Source: Anaerolineales bacterium UBA2395 (GTDB taxonomy: Bacteria > Chloroflexota > Anaerolineae > Anaerolineales > Villigracilaceae). Taken from it: a stretch of 64,000 bases of DNA. A program made the position numbers and the translations under genes. The stretch covers positions 125,731 through 189,730 of the forward strand of contig DDSH01000028.1 in assembly GCA_002343775.1 (NCBI GenBank), read 5' to 3'. Below the pieces are notes generated by a model. The model saw nothing but the letters and a program-made list of their open reading frames with translations, had not been told where the DNA came from and did no database searches. Positions 17,101 to 23,394 of this stretch are shown here, one piece after another. Each line of letters begins with the position of its first letter. The stretch's first letter is position 1.

Positions 17101-17433
17101 GCCCTGCCGGGCGCGTGATATGGCTTCCTCCACCTCAACCGGTTTTCCAAGCGCATTCAACACATACCCCAGATACCAGGCGGCCAGGGAGCGGGCGAAT
17201 GGGTCCGTTGTGACTGCGGAACAAACGCCGTCCATGACCACAGCCAGAGCCCATGCGGAGCGTGGCACAGCATCAGTGCGCTCCTCGATTTCCCGTCCCA
17301 CACGCTCCATCACCCTGCGGTCAATGGGCGGCAGTTGATCTGCCAGCAGGGGCAGATCATGGATGGCGATCTGTTTGTGTAGCAGTCTGATGGATAGTTC
17401 AAAGAACGATTGATCGGCAATGCCAGCCTTCAT
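14200..17433 (-). CDS. TPR-CHAT caspase-like protease
   Basis: 1077 aa. Roughly residues 60-640 are tetratricopeptide repeats (for example YVHLLTGSLEEALDCFQQAG and ALPYLEQARDDFLAMGMLQD). The C-terminal 250 residues form a CHAT domain (caspase/separase fold): HGVPWSALL, GISDFHGTKNELPYVREEL, the catalytic histidine near residue 950 in LHIASHFSV, the catalytic cysteine near residue 990 in TFSACSSVY, and ATCFIAGAGSIVGSLWPV. The His-Cys dyad is intact, so it is probably an active protease whose TPR part senses a partner. It follows a 236-aa unknown gene (13 bp) and an ECF sigma gene in one operon. The same logic (sigma, substrate, TPR-CHAT) is known from type III-E CRISPR loci, but no Cas protein is encoded here. 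Confidence 0.88.
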   Translation of the reverse strand: MKAGIADQSFFELSIRLLHKQIAIHDLPLLADQLPPIDRRVMERVGREIEERTDAVPRSAWALAVVMDGVCSAVTTDPFARSLAAWYLGYVLNALGKPVEVEEAISRARQGFAALGDQGWLAACDWQFFALSWTKPNLGQAETALANALTGLERAGMHSYIPHCRLALAYVQVLLQKVEDAKRNIQTSEQSFIEGGEALNQARCWMMLANCLRREGHLDEALLKLQSAIELFRANQAPIEIAKAEMQIGLCQLIKSEDLSEAARRLGNANHLFGELQMDLWQDYSLQNLGYVHLLTGSLEEALDCFQQAGETYTRHRVLGLLGDSLNDTGRLNLLRGYPALSIEQFKQAIQIHEQIGFRLPAAIEGANLGEAYGYVGRYQDALHHLELAAEKFKQLKNMVRLGVVEKSMAFLWSQLNQPARALEHLELAARYHEAANQRAMLPLIHNHKAEILFSLRQQDAAIECLITSLELASEHGTKPQAAVAQRLLGEILLHAGQSAQALPYLEQARDDFLAMGMLQDLAATHVNIGKFHLQTGALEQARREFEEALQLSEGVFHEVDWLAHEGLSSLAVLEQNDPQALQHYQLGMAAINKIRENFWQPALAGSYLEKPARFVDQSVLHAIRMKATDQALQFIENTKAITLIAQLLNARDAAPDESMMELARMKAEINWLQGKLQEMSNSTSPLKNALQSRQYRTQLIQKAKEYDAGLEAQERKHHSAVTPTVFRAFNHDIFHTQADVALGKHWVALDYYLMDNHLNIIMITSEERHAHSVFVSERFSMALEALSKSRHGSILSDGELRFLGGLLIPSALGPHLTPDTHLILSPHKKLHGVPWSALLPAFSVRPLIQLCIPVITPSLHALSLLWERAEGRQRGQGLLIGISDFHGTKNELPYVREELAGLKSHLKNPGVVLMENEATWQALLRLRDDDTANGKAGLSCFDWLHIASHFSVDTQTGRLSGLTLSDGDIWLDQLRDLAPMPGLVTFSACSSVYSFLHEGDEHVGLPATCFIAGAGSIVGSLWPVLDQAAAAFMISFYAEYLSGASPAASVSRAQRRMQTQGIPMEQWAGFVCLGVP

Positions 17434-17445
17434 GGTTATGCCCCC

Positions 17446-18156
17446 TTAAATGGTTTCTATGGTCAGTTCCAGATCGGAAATAACGTTTTCCAGGTCAGGG
17501 TCAAGGATCTTCGCCAGTGCTATCGGCGGTAGTGCGATCCGTCCCTCTCCTGTAATAATCACACTTTCTTTGTAGTGTCCCCACTCCAGCATGGTTTTTA
17601 ATGGTGGATGGGATGAACTTCCCTCCGGCGTTATCCCTACATTCATCCGTGTCAGCAAGCCTGCTTCCAGATCCTCTCCCAGTGCGCAAACGATGGAAAC
17701 CGAGTATTGAAAATCACCTATATCAAAATCATCTCGAAATACAACAAATTCTTCGTCTGACAAAAAGTCGGTACCATGTCTGTATGCCAGTTGCGGCGGA
17801 AAGAATATGGCTTGAAGTTCCTGCCGGGTTCGCATCCAATGTATCTGCCAATTCTTCTCCATCGATTGAAAGGCGGCAGGTTGGTCTTTTAATAAAAATC
17901 CCAAATTTGCCCGGGTCGGGAGCGGCAGGGAAACCAGGGTTTGATTTTCATCCTCATCCATTAACTCCAGGATGTCCAAAAAAGCCTGCCGTAGTTCTGG
18001 ATCAACCATGAGTTTTTGATAAAACCTCGGGTAACGCCTGGAGACATCCACGCCATGCCGGGCTTGCTCAATGAACAGGGACAGGAATTCAAGGTCTGCG
18101 CTCCTTGAAGGATCGTTTCCCGAATTTCCAGTTGAATTTAATGTCATCTTATTCAT
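17446..18156 (-). CDS. Unknown protein between ECF sigma and TPR-CHAT (candidate protease substrate or anti-sigma)
   Basis: 236 aa from the ATG at 18156, which has AGGGA upstream and overlaps the sigma stop by 8 bp. The N-terminal 80 residues are helical and charged (EFLSLFIEQARHGVDVSRRY, ELRQAFLDILELMDEDENQ). The middle and C-terminal parts are predicted beta-rich with acidic turns (FVVFRDDFDIGDFQYSVSIV, ESVIITGEGRIALPP). There are no membrane segments and no recognised family. Its position between a sigma factor and a CHAT protease suggests that it holds the sigma factor inactive or is cleaved by the protease. This is inference from gene order only. Confidence 0.6.
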   Translation of the reverse strand: MNKMTLNSTGNSGNDPSRSADLEFLSLFIEQARHGVDVSRRYPRFYQKLMVDPELRQAFLDILELMDEDENQTLVSLPLPTRANLGFLLKDQPAAFQSMEKNWQIHWMRTRQELQAIFFPPQLAYRHGTDFLSDEEFVVFRDDFDIGDFQYSVSIVCALGEDLEAGLLTRMNVGITPEGSSSHPPLKTMLEWGHYKESVIITGEGRIALPPIALAKILDPDLENVISDLELTIETI

Positions 18157-18937
18157 TAATATCCCTGTTTCGGCCCAAAATCTTCTGTAGATCAATCAGT
18201 GCATTGAAATGCAGGCTGTGGATGGCGCCCGCACTTTTCCCCATTTTTTGGGAAATTTCACGCACGCCCAGTCCCGAAAAGTACATATCCTCGATGACAC
18301 GTTGGCGGGCTTCCGATAATCCCAGCATGGCATTTCGCAAGTCTGCGCCCAGTTCGCTCTTCTGCCGGTCCTCCTGCGCATGATGATCCTGCAGGTGTTC
18401 AAGCAGGTCTTCAAGGCTCAGTTGATCATCCTCCATCGGCTGGGTTTTCTTGAAGCGCTGTTGGATGAACTTCTGACAGGCGTTTTGGACGATGACATGC
18501 GCCCAAGGCTTGAAATCCGTATCATACGGAAAATGAGCCTTTAGTATAAGGATGGCTGCCTCAGTGGCGCAGTCCGTGGCATTTTCCTGGGTGACGAGGG
18601 TTCCGTTGAAATCCCTCCGCTTGAGGTGATAATAGGCCCACTTTTGCATCTCGGCAAAGAGCGATTCCCAGACCTCGGTCGAGCGCTCGATCATGATCTT
18701 CTCCAGATAGATGTTCTGGGCCTCATAATTTTCCGCCACACGAAATACATACTCCCGGATGTAGCCGGGGTTGCCGTTCGTATAGCGCGCAATGCGCCCC
18801 TTGCCCAGATTGGCGTACAGGATCGGGCGGATCCGGGCAACAAGGTCCTGCCTGCCCTGGTCGACAAGCAGATCCAAGGCCCGCTCAATTTCCATCTCGA
18901 TCGAATCGGTCGGCACGGGTTTCGGCATGGGTTTCAT
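18149..18937 (-). CDS. ECF-type sigma factor
   Basis: 262 aa, slightly long for an ECF sigma factor owing to about 70 extra N-terminal residues. Region 2 is visible around CATEAAILILKAHFPYDTDF and PWAHVIVQNACQKFIQQRF. A short acidic linker follows, then region 4 with a clear helix-turn-helix (LSEARQRVIEDMYFSGLGV, then REISQKMGKSAGAIHSLHF). It is first in the operon sigma / unknown / TPR-CHAT. A TATAAT box ends 11 nt before the ATG and no Shine-Dalgarno is visible, so translation is nearly leaderless. It probably directs RNA polymerase to a dedicated regulon when released by its partners. Confidence 0.88.
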   Translation of the reverse strand: MKPMPKPVPTDSIEMEIERALDLLVDQGRQDLVARIRPILYANLGKGRIARYTNGNPGYIREYVFRVAENYEAQNIYLEKIMIERSTEVWESLFAEMQKWAYYHLKRRDFNGTLVTQENATDCATEAAILILKAHFPYDTDFKPWAHVIVQNACQKFIQQRFKKTQPMEDDQLSLEDLLEHLQDHHAQEDRQKSELGADLRNAMLGLSEARQRVIEDMYFSGLGVREISQKMGKSAGAIHSLHFNALIDLQKILGRNRDINE

Positions 18938-18948
18938 GGCTGACCGTG

Positions 18949-18954
18949 ATTATA
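18949..18954 (-). promoter_or_regulatory. -10 box of the sigma/CHAT operon
   Basis: TATAAT on the minus strand, 11 nt before the ECF sigma ATG. The message would have a leader of about 4 nt. No convincing -35 element. Confidence 0.5.
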
Positions 18955-19091
18955 CAAGCCTTTCCCGATTTCAAGGATTCCCCGGGCATTTGAAAGAATT
19001 GCCACCATCTTCAGGATATTGATATATATCAGTTCCTATTTCCGGGGCTGGACATGGGAAGGGGATACCAGCCCGCTGGGGGCAACTCCAC

Positions 19092-19139
19092 ATAAGAATG
19101 AAACTGTCCTATTGGCAGTGTGGACAGTTTCATTCTTAT
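19092..19139. repeat. Perfect 18-bp inverted repeat, 12-nt loop
   Basis: Arms 19092-19109 (ATAAGAATGAAACTGTCC) and 19122-19139 are exact reverse complements. There is no T tract. It lies upstream of the sigma/CHAT operon and could be an operator, a folded RNA or a mobile-element end. Confidence 0.7.
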
Positions 19140-19214
19140 CATTTTATATTGTGACAGGCTCTTGAGATGGGAAGCGTTATTCAAATCAGATTTTTTCCAC
19201 CCGGTTATAAAAAT

Positions 19215-19251
19215 GCAACAGCCAGGGTGAGGGGGGCACCCTGACTGTTGC
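19215..19251. repeat. Hairpin with 15-bp arms (one mismatch)
   Basis: Left arm GCAACAGCCAGGGTG at 19215-19229 and right arm CACCCTGACTGTTGC at 19237-19251, separated by a G-rich loop. Function unknown. Confidence 0.55.
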
Positions 19252-19317
19252 AAGCAAGATTATACCAAATTATCACGGGGATGAAATTTCCGGCCGTCGA
19301 CACTTTCCGACCTTGGA

Positions 19318-19580
19318 TCAGGTTTCACTGGCATCCAACGCTGTGAAGACTTCGACAGTCTGATAAACCTGATTGCGCACATACCCGGTCACTTCGCACG
19401 CAATGGATCGGATTCTCATCCAAGCAAACCCAAAAGATTTTCCCTGGAAACCAGTTTCATATCTTCATCTGATATAAGGAAGGGACGCACATCCAGAGAG
19501 GCGTGTTCAAAGGATATGTTTTCGGATCTCCTGCGTACGATCCTACAGCAATTCTCCAAGATCAAGTCCAGACCGATCAT
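19318..19580 (-). pseudogene. Two overlapping short reading frames, probable remnant of a nucleotidyltransferase-type two-gene unit
   Basis: The first frame (19580 to 19416, 54 aa) begins MIGLDLILENCCRIVRRR and ends DEDMKLVSRENLLGLLG. The second (19419 to 19318, 33 aa) begins MRIRSIACEVTGYVRNQV and overlaps it by ATGA, as in operons. The composition is protein-like. The ending of the first resembles the C-terminus of AbiEii-like nucleotidyltransferases (VRPFL, then RENLL). Both are too short for such a protein, so this may be a decayed toxin-antitoxin locus. A genuine pair of very small genes cannot be excluded. Confidence 0.35.
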
Positions 19581-19606
19581 ATCCCGGAACTGAAAGCAAC
19601 TACAAT

Positions 19607-20590
19607 TTATCCATCCGGTTTATGAAGCAGGGCTGACAACACTTCCGGGGATTTCAGCACCTTGCGGGCAGTTGTGCTATTCAATTGGCTCAGGCGGGCT
19701 AGGTGCAATAATGCTGCATATGCGCCATTTCCCACCTTTGCATTGAAGCTCTTTGCCTGCTTTCTGACAGATAGATCGTCAAACCCCGGTTTGGAACGCA
19801 ACTCCAGCATGATTGAGTTCGCCTTTTCTTCTACCTCGCCAATCAGATGAAGCAAGCTTTTTTCATCATCATCACCCCACGCCACAACTGCAACGGTTTG
19901 TTTCGGTGAAGTTCTTGTCTCTTCCAAATACCTCTTCCGGACCTGCGCCCAATGATTGGCACGGCTGGGAACAGAGATACACCTGAAAGACGGCAAGAGA
20001 AGACCGGTCAAAGCCTTTCCAGTGACACAGTCCGTATCCAATCCAAACACGCGATCCCGGTACACAAAAGGTTGATCTGTGCCTGAATAATTATGGTGTC
20101 CTACAAGCAGCGGCTTCTCCCCATCATACAGTTCATACCAGGGACGGTCATATGCGGTACGAAGGTGTTTGTCGCCGCCCATTGTTCCACACAATACCGT
20201 TGAACGCTGTTGCGACAGGGAAAAACCCGCTTCAAAATATCCATGTACCACCAACGCCTCCGGCAGGTCTAGATACAACGGCAAGGTGTTCATGAATGCC
20301 AAAGCATCCGGATAGGTCTCCCCAAATTGAATCCTGCTGATTTTCTGGGATTGCGCCAATTTGACCTCATGCCTGCCGGCGCGCACATGCTTGCGTTCAT
20401 GGTTCCCCATAATCAGAAAAGCATTTGGCGTTTTCTGGAAAAACTCCAGGACAGCCGGCGTATCGGGACCCCGATCCACACAATCCCCCACCGAGACAAT
20501 GGCATCGCCCTCGGTCAAGCCTGCCTTGTCCAACAAGGCTTGCAGCTCGTCGTAACAACCATGAATATCGCCAATCACCAAGGTCTGCAT
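19607..20590 (-). CDS. PPP-family metallophosphoesterase (Ser/Thr phosphatase or Ap4A-hydrolase-like)
   Basis: About 327 aa from the ATG at 20590 (MQTLVIGDIHGCYDEL). The three PPP-family metal-binding blocks are intact: GDIHG, GDCVDRGPD and GNHERK. Later histidine blocks VVHGYFEAG and LVGHHNYSG are also present. The C-terminal third (after about residue 200) is an extra region not typical of short prokaryotic PPP enzymes. The likely reaction is dephosphorylation of phosphoproteins or of dinucleoside polyphosphates; sequence alone does not decide. A TATAAT box (20597-20602, minus strand) ends 6 nt before the ATG, indicating a leaderless transcript. Confidence 0.85.
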   Translation of the reverse strand: MQTLVIGDIHGCYDELQALLDKAGLTEGDAIVSVGDCVDRGPDTPAVLEFFQKTPNAFLIMGNHERKHVRAGRHEVKLAQSQKISRIQFGETYPDALAFMNTLPLYLDLPEALVVHGYFEAGFSLSQQRSTVLCGTMGGDKHLRTAYDRPWYELYDGEKPLLVGHHNYSGTDQPFVYRDRVFGLDTDCVTGKALTGLLLPSFRCISVPSRANHWAQVRKRYLEETRTSPKQTVAVVAWGDDDEKSLLHLIGEVEEKANSIMLELRSKPGFDDLSVRKQAKSFNAKVGNGAYAALLHLARLSQLNSTTARKVLKSPEVLSALLHKPDG

Positions 20591-20596
20591 TGAATA

Positions 20597-20602
20597 ATTA
20601 TA
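20597..20602 (-). promoter_or_regulatory. -10 box of the PPP phosphatase, leaderless
   Basis: TATAAT 6 nt upstream of the ATG at 20590. No Shine-Dalgarno sequence is present. Confidence 0.6.
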
Positions 20603-20668
20603 GCCAGATTGAAACAATTTATGCTTGAGGTGCCCCACTGGAATTCTAAAATAACACTTACTGTCGAT

Positions 20669-20699
20669 TCTGTAAATTAGAGGTTCTCTAATTTACAGA
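20669..20699. repeat. Perfect 14-bp inverted repeat, 3-nt loop
   Basis: TCTGTAAATTAGAG at 20669-20682 and its reverse complement at 20686-20699. It lies between the phosphatase and the second recombinase, at the probable left edge of the plasmid-like module. It could be a boundary, operator or RNA hairpin. Confidence 0.65.
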
Positions 20700-20763
20700 T
20701 GTCATTCACATGATCTCCTTGTAAAAATACCGAAACAATACCGACACGAAAAACTCTCCCCTC

Positions 20764-20800
20764 TTTCCATTCAGATATTCTTGCGCCCACTGAATGGAAA
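20764..20800. promoter_or_regulatory. 10-bp inverted repeat overlapping recombinase 2 start
   Basis: TTTCCATTCA at 20764-20773 and TGAATGGAAA at 20791-20800. The right arm includes the start codon of the recombinase, so a protein or hairpin here could control its expression. No ribosome binding site is obvious upstream of this start. Confidence 0.45.
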
Positions 20801-21735
20801 CGAACCTCTTTCTCACCCAATCCCCCAATCTGGAAATCTACCAGACCTCCGATCTGCGCAAGTGGATCGGCATCTACCTGCACGCCTGCCGCTCGCGCAA
20901 CCTCGCCGGCGGCACCATCGAGTTTTACAGCAAGAAACTCGGCGCGTTTTCCAAATTCTGCCTGGAACACAACGCAGCGGACATCCACCATATGAGCGCG
21001 GACTTGATCCGTCAGTTCCTGATCGCCCTGAACGAGAGCGGACACCGCCCCGCCGGGGTTCATTGCTACTACCGTTCGATCAAAACCTTCCTGAAATGGT
21101 ATGAGCGCGAAACCGAACCGGAAGGCTGGCGCAACCCGATCAACAAGGTCGCTGCGCCGCACGTCCCTCTTGAGCCGCTAGACCCGGTTCGCATCGAGAC
21201 CATCAAAGCCATGCTGGAGACCTGCAAACGCGGAAAACTATCCGATGCCCGTGATAAAGCCTCCCTGCTGGTGCTATTGGATACTGGTATGCGTCTGGCA
21301 GAGTTCCTCTCTCTGAACATGGAGGATGTCGACCCTATCACTGGCATGATCCTGATCCGCTCAGGCAAGGGCAGGAAGCCGCGCAATGTATATCTGGGCG
21401 ATAAATCGCGCCAGGTTCTACGCAGGTACGTCAAGGAACGCAAGGATTACAACCCGGCGCTGTGGGTCTCCAAGTCCGGCGAACGCCTGACGGAGACCGG
21501 TTTGCGCATGATGCTACGACGGCGAGCCGCCCAAGCCGGCGTCCCCGTGCCGTCGCCGCATGACTTCCGGCGTGCATTCGCCATCGAACGTTGGCGCGCC
21601 GGGGTCGACATTCTGACGCTCTCCAAACTGATGGGGCATACTTCCTTGCAGGTCCTGAACCGCTACCTCAAACAGATCGGCGAAGACCTCGAGCGGGCAG
21701 CCAAACAATCCTCCCCTGTAGACAGAAACTTTTAG
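20794..21735 (+). CDS. Tyrosine recombinase / integrase (XerC/D-like), copy 2
   Basis: 313-aa recombinase paralogous to the one at 6993-7931. The core-binding domain spans about residues 20-105, and the catalytic set is complete: R167 in DTGMR, K193 in GKGRKPR, H256 and R259 in HDFRR, H282 in MGHTSLQ and Y291 in NRYL. The C-terminus SSPVDRNF parallels GSPVDSNL of copy 1. It is first in a plus-strand series with parA 12 bp downstream, suggesting that it integrates or resolves the plasmid-like module 20.7-26.4 kb. Confidence 0.93.
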   Translation: METNLFLTQSPNLEIYQTSDLRKWIGIYLHACRSRNLAGGTIEFYSKKLGAFSKFCLEHNAADIHHMSADLIRQFLIALNESGHRPAGVHCYYRSIKTFLKWYERETEPEGWRNPINKVAAPHVPLEPLDPVRIETIKAMLETCKRGKLSDARDKASLLVLLDTGMRLAEFLSLNMEDVDPITGMILIRSGKGRKPRNVYLGDKSRQVLRRYVKERKDYNPALWVSKSGERLTETGLRMMLRRRAAQAGVPVPSPHDFRRAFAIERWRAGVDILTLSKLMGHTSLQVLNRYLKQIGEDLERAAKQSSPVDRNF

Positions 21736-21747
21736 CAAAGGAAAATA

Positions 21748-22515
21748 ATGACAACCATCCTCACGATTGCTAATCAAAAAGGCGGGGTTGGCAAGACCAC
21801 CACCGCCCTTACCCTCGCGCACGGACTGGCGCGCCGCGGCAAACGCACCCTGCTGTTGGATTTCGACCCGCAGGGACAAACAGCACGCGCCTTGCACCTC
21901 TCCCCTTCCGCAGGCATCTATGCCCTGCTCACGATGGACACCGGTTTCAATGAAACCGCCTACATCCAAAACAAGATCATGGAAACCAGACGAGAAAATC
22001 TCTGGCTGCTGTCCGGGAACAAACAAACTGCCGATGCACAGGCAATGATCAATTCACAGGGCAAACCGATCTCCTGGGTGCAGGAGACATTGGAACGTTT
22101 TTGCACCTCTCAATATCACTATCTGGTATTGGATACTGCTCCCAGTCTGGGAGGCATTCAGGAACACGTCCTATGGGCAAGCGACATGGTGATCGTGCCG
22201 ACGCCAGCGGAAGCGCTCGGCTCAGACGGTCTTCGGCAGGTGCTCGACACCATGAAGCGACTCTCCGCTGAGAAAGGGTGGAAAGGCGGTCTGTTCGGGG
22301 TGTTGCCCACATTCTTGATGGAACAGGTCAAGGAACATCGCATCAACCTGGACGCCATGCGTGTCAATCTAGGAGAGTTGATCCTGCCGCCCATTCATCG
22401 TGCCGTGGTGTTGGCAGAATGTCCTGCCTTTGGAAAAACGATCTTCGAGCATGCACCAGACAGCCGGGCAGCAGAAGAATATGCTCGTCTGGTGGATATC
22501 GTACTCAAGGCATAG
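21748..22515 (+). CDS. parA: ParA-family partition ATPase
   Basis: 255-aa deviant-Walker ATPase that would segregate a plasmid or integrative element. KGGVGKTT near residue 11 is the deviant Walker A with its signature lysine. LLLDFDPQGQTA and YHYLVLDTAPSLG are the A' and Walker B blocks. It lacks the N-terminal helix-turn-helix of type Ia ParA, so it is the short (type Ib/Soj-like) form. AAAGGA precedes the ATG. It is followed 8 bp later by a gene for a duplicated DNA-binding-like protein that probably serves as the ParB-type partner. Confidence 0.92.
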   Translation: MTTILTIANQKGGVGKTTTALTLAHGLARRGKRTLLLDFDPQGQTARALHLSPSAGIYALLTMDTGFNETAYIQNKIMETRRENLWLLSGNKQTADAQAMINSQGKPISWVQETLERFCTSQYHYLVLDTAPSLGGIQEHVLWASDMVIVPTPAEALGSDGLRQVLDTMKRLSAEKGWKGGLFGVLPTFLMEQVKEHRINLDAMRVNLGELILPPIHRAVVLAECPAFGKTIFEHAPDSRAAEEYARLVDIVLKA

Positions 22516-22523
22516 GGGTAAAG

Positions 22524-23156
22524 ATGTCACGCAAGGATATGCTCACCGACACACATGCCGACACGGGGCAGAGTGAATTTGCCGACAGTATCCCGCTTGC
22601 CGCTACAGCTGGAAGATGGAACCAACCTAGTCGCCGCCCCGCCAAGCGCAACCGCCAATGGGAAAAGGCACATCGTTCGTATCGATATGTCAACGTGCCG
22701 CTGGAGGTACGGGAAGAAGTTTTGGCTTTGGCGGAACATCTGCGTGTGCCTGCCGGTGATGTGGCACATGCCTTCTTCGAATATGGCTTTGATTGTGTCG
22801 ATGAAGGAAAACTGCAATTGACGGCGCAACCCAATCCGCTTGGGCGAAAGATGACTCTCTTTCCGCAGAAGCAGATTGGGGCGTGGGAAGAAGCGCAAGG
22901 TCCACAAAGGGATATCCCCGCTCGCAAAAAGAGAAAGGTCGAACGAAAGCAGAAATCCGTTCCGGCTGTCTCGTATCGCATCCCACCTGGCATTCACACG
23001 GATCTGTGCTCCTTGGCAGAAGAACTTGCGGTTCCTGTTGGTGAAGTGGTCACATTTTTTCTGCGGAATGGTTTGAAGGCGTATCGAGCCGGCAAATTGA
23101 AGTTGACGCCTCATCCTGCGACTGTGAAGATGACCTTGAAAGGATTGGATCCATGA
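22524..23156 (+). CDS. Protein with tandem 50-aa repeat, probable centromere/DNA-binding partner of ParA
   Basis: 210 aa from the ATG at 22524; the frame is open further upstream but overlaps parA. Two copies of a segment of about 50 residues are evident: RYVNVPLEVREEVLALAEHL ending DEGKLQLTAQP, and SYRIPPGIHTDLCSLAEELA ending RAGKLKLTPHP. They are separated by a basic linker (PARKKRKVERKQK). Each repeat looks like a short beta-strand plus two helices, as in ribbon-helix-helix DNA-binding domains. A single-chain tandem dimer is plausible. Its place after parA and directly before iteron-like repeats suggests the centromere-binding protein. No named family is recognised. Confidence 0.65.
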   Translation: MSRKDMLTDTHADTGQSEFADSIPLAATAGRWNQPSRRPAKRNRQWEKAHRSYRYVNVPLEVREEVLALAEHLRVPAGDVAHAFFEYGFDCVDEGKLQLTAQPNPLGRKMTLFPQKQIGAWEEAQGPQRDIPARKKRKVERKQKSVPAVSYRIPPGIHTDLCSLAEELAVPVGEVVTFFLRNGLKAYRAGKLKLTPHPATVKMTLKGLDP

Positions 23157-23202
23157 GTGTTCGCGGAAACCTGGATGAATTTTTTAGGGTCAAAATTTTG
23201 GG

Positions 23203-23275
23203 TATGCGGTTCCGCATAGCCTCCGCATATGTGTCGTATACATGCCGCAACTGTCTCCGCATACATTGCCGCATA
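23203..23275 (+). repeat. Iteron-like array (CCGCATA repeats), candidate centromere or replication origin
   Basis: CCGCATA occurs at 23212, 23223, 23257 and 23269, with a variant CCGCAAC at 23245 and an inverted copy TATGCGG at 23203-23209. The inverted copy forms a perfect palindrome with the first repeat (2-nt gap). Start-to-start distances are 11, 22, 12 and 12 bp, close to whole turns of the helix, so bound proteins would line up on one face. It sits between the putative ParA partner and the replication-type helix-turn-helix gene. Confidence 0.68.
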
Positions 23276-23394
23276 TCTTCTATTGACAGGAAAGGCTGTG
23301 TAGCGCGATTTGAACGTAGGATGACCTGTGACATATCTTTAGAAAATCGCTCGTCTGCGGGCTTCCTGTGGGCTTTCCGAAATTGGAGGAATAC

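Larger units (their letters stand above)
18938..19606. other. 669-bp region between sigma operon and phosphatase gene
   Basis: No large gene is credible here. It contains the sigma -10 box (18949-18954, TATAAT on the minus strand), a perfect 18-bp inverted repeat (19092-19139), a second hairpin (19215-19251) and two short overlapping minus-strand reading frames (19318-19580). The rest shows nothing recognisable. Confidence 0.6.

Noticed and set aside
19029..19253. 74-codon frame on the minus strand
   Set aside because: It passes through both hairpins of this intergenic region and has no ribosome site or family match.
20677..21162. 161-codon frame on the minus strand
   Set aside because: It is antisense to the N-terminal half of recombinase 2.
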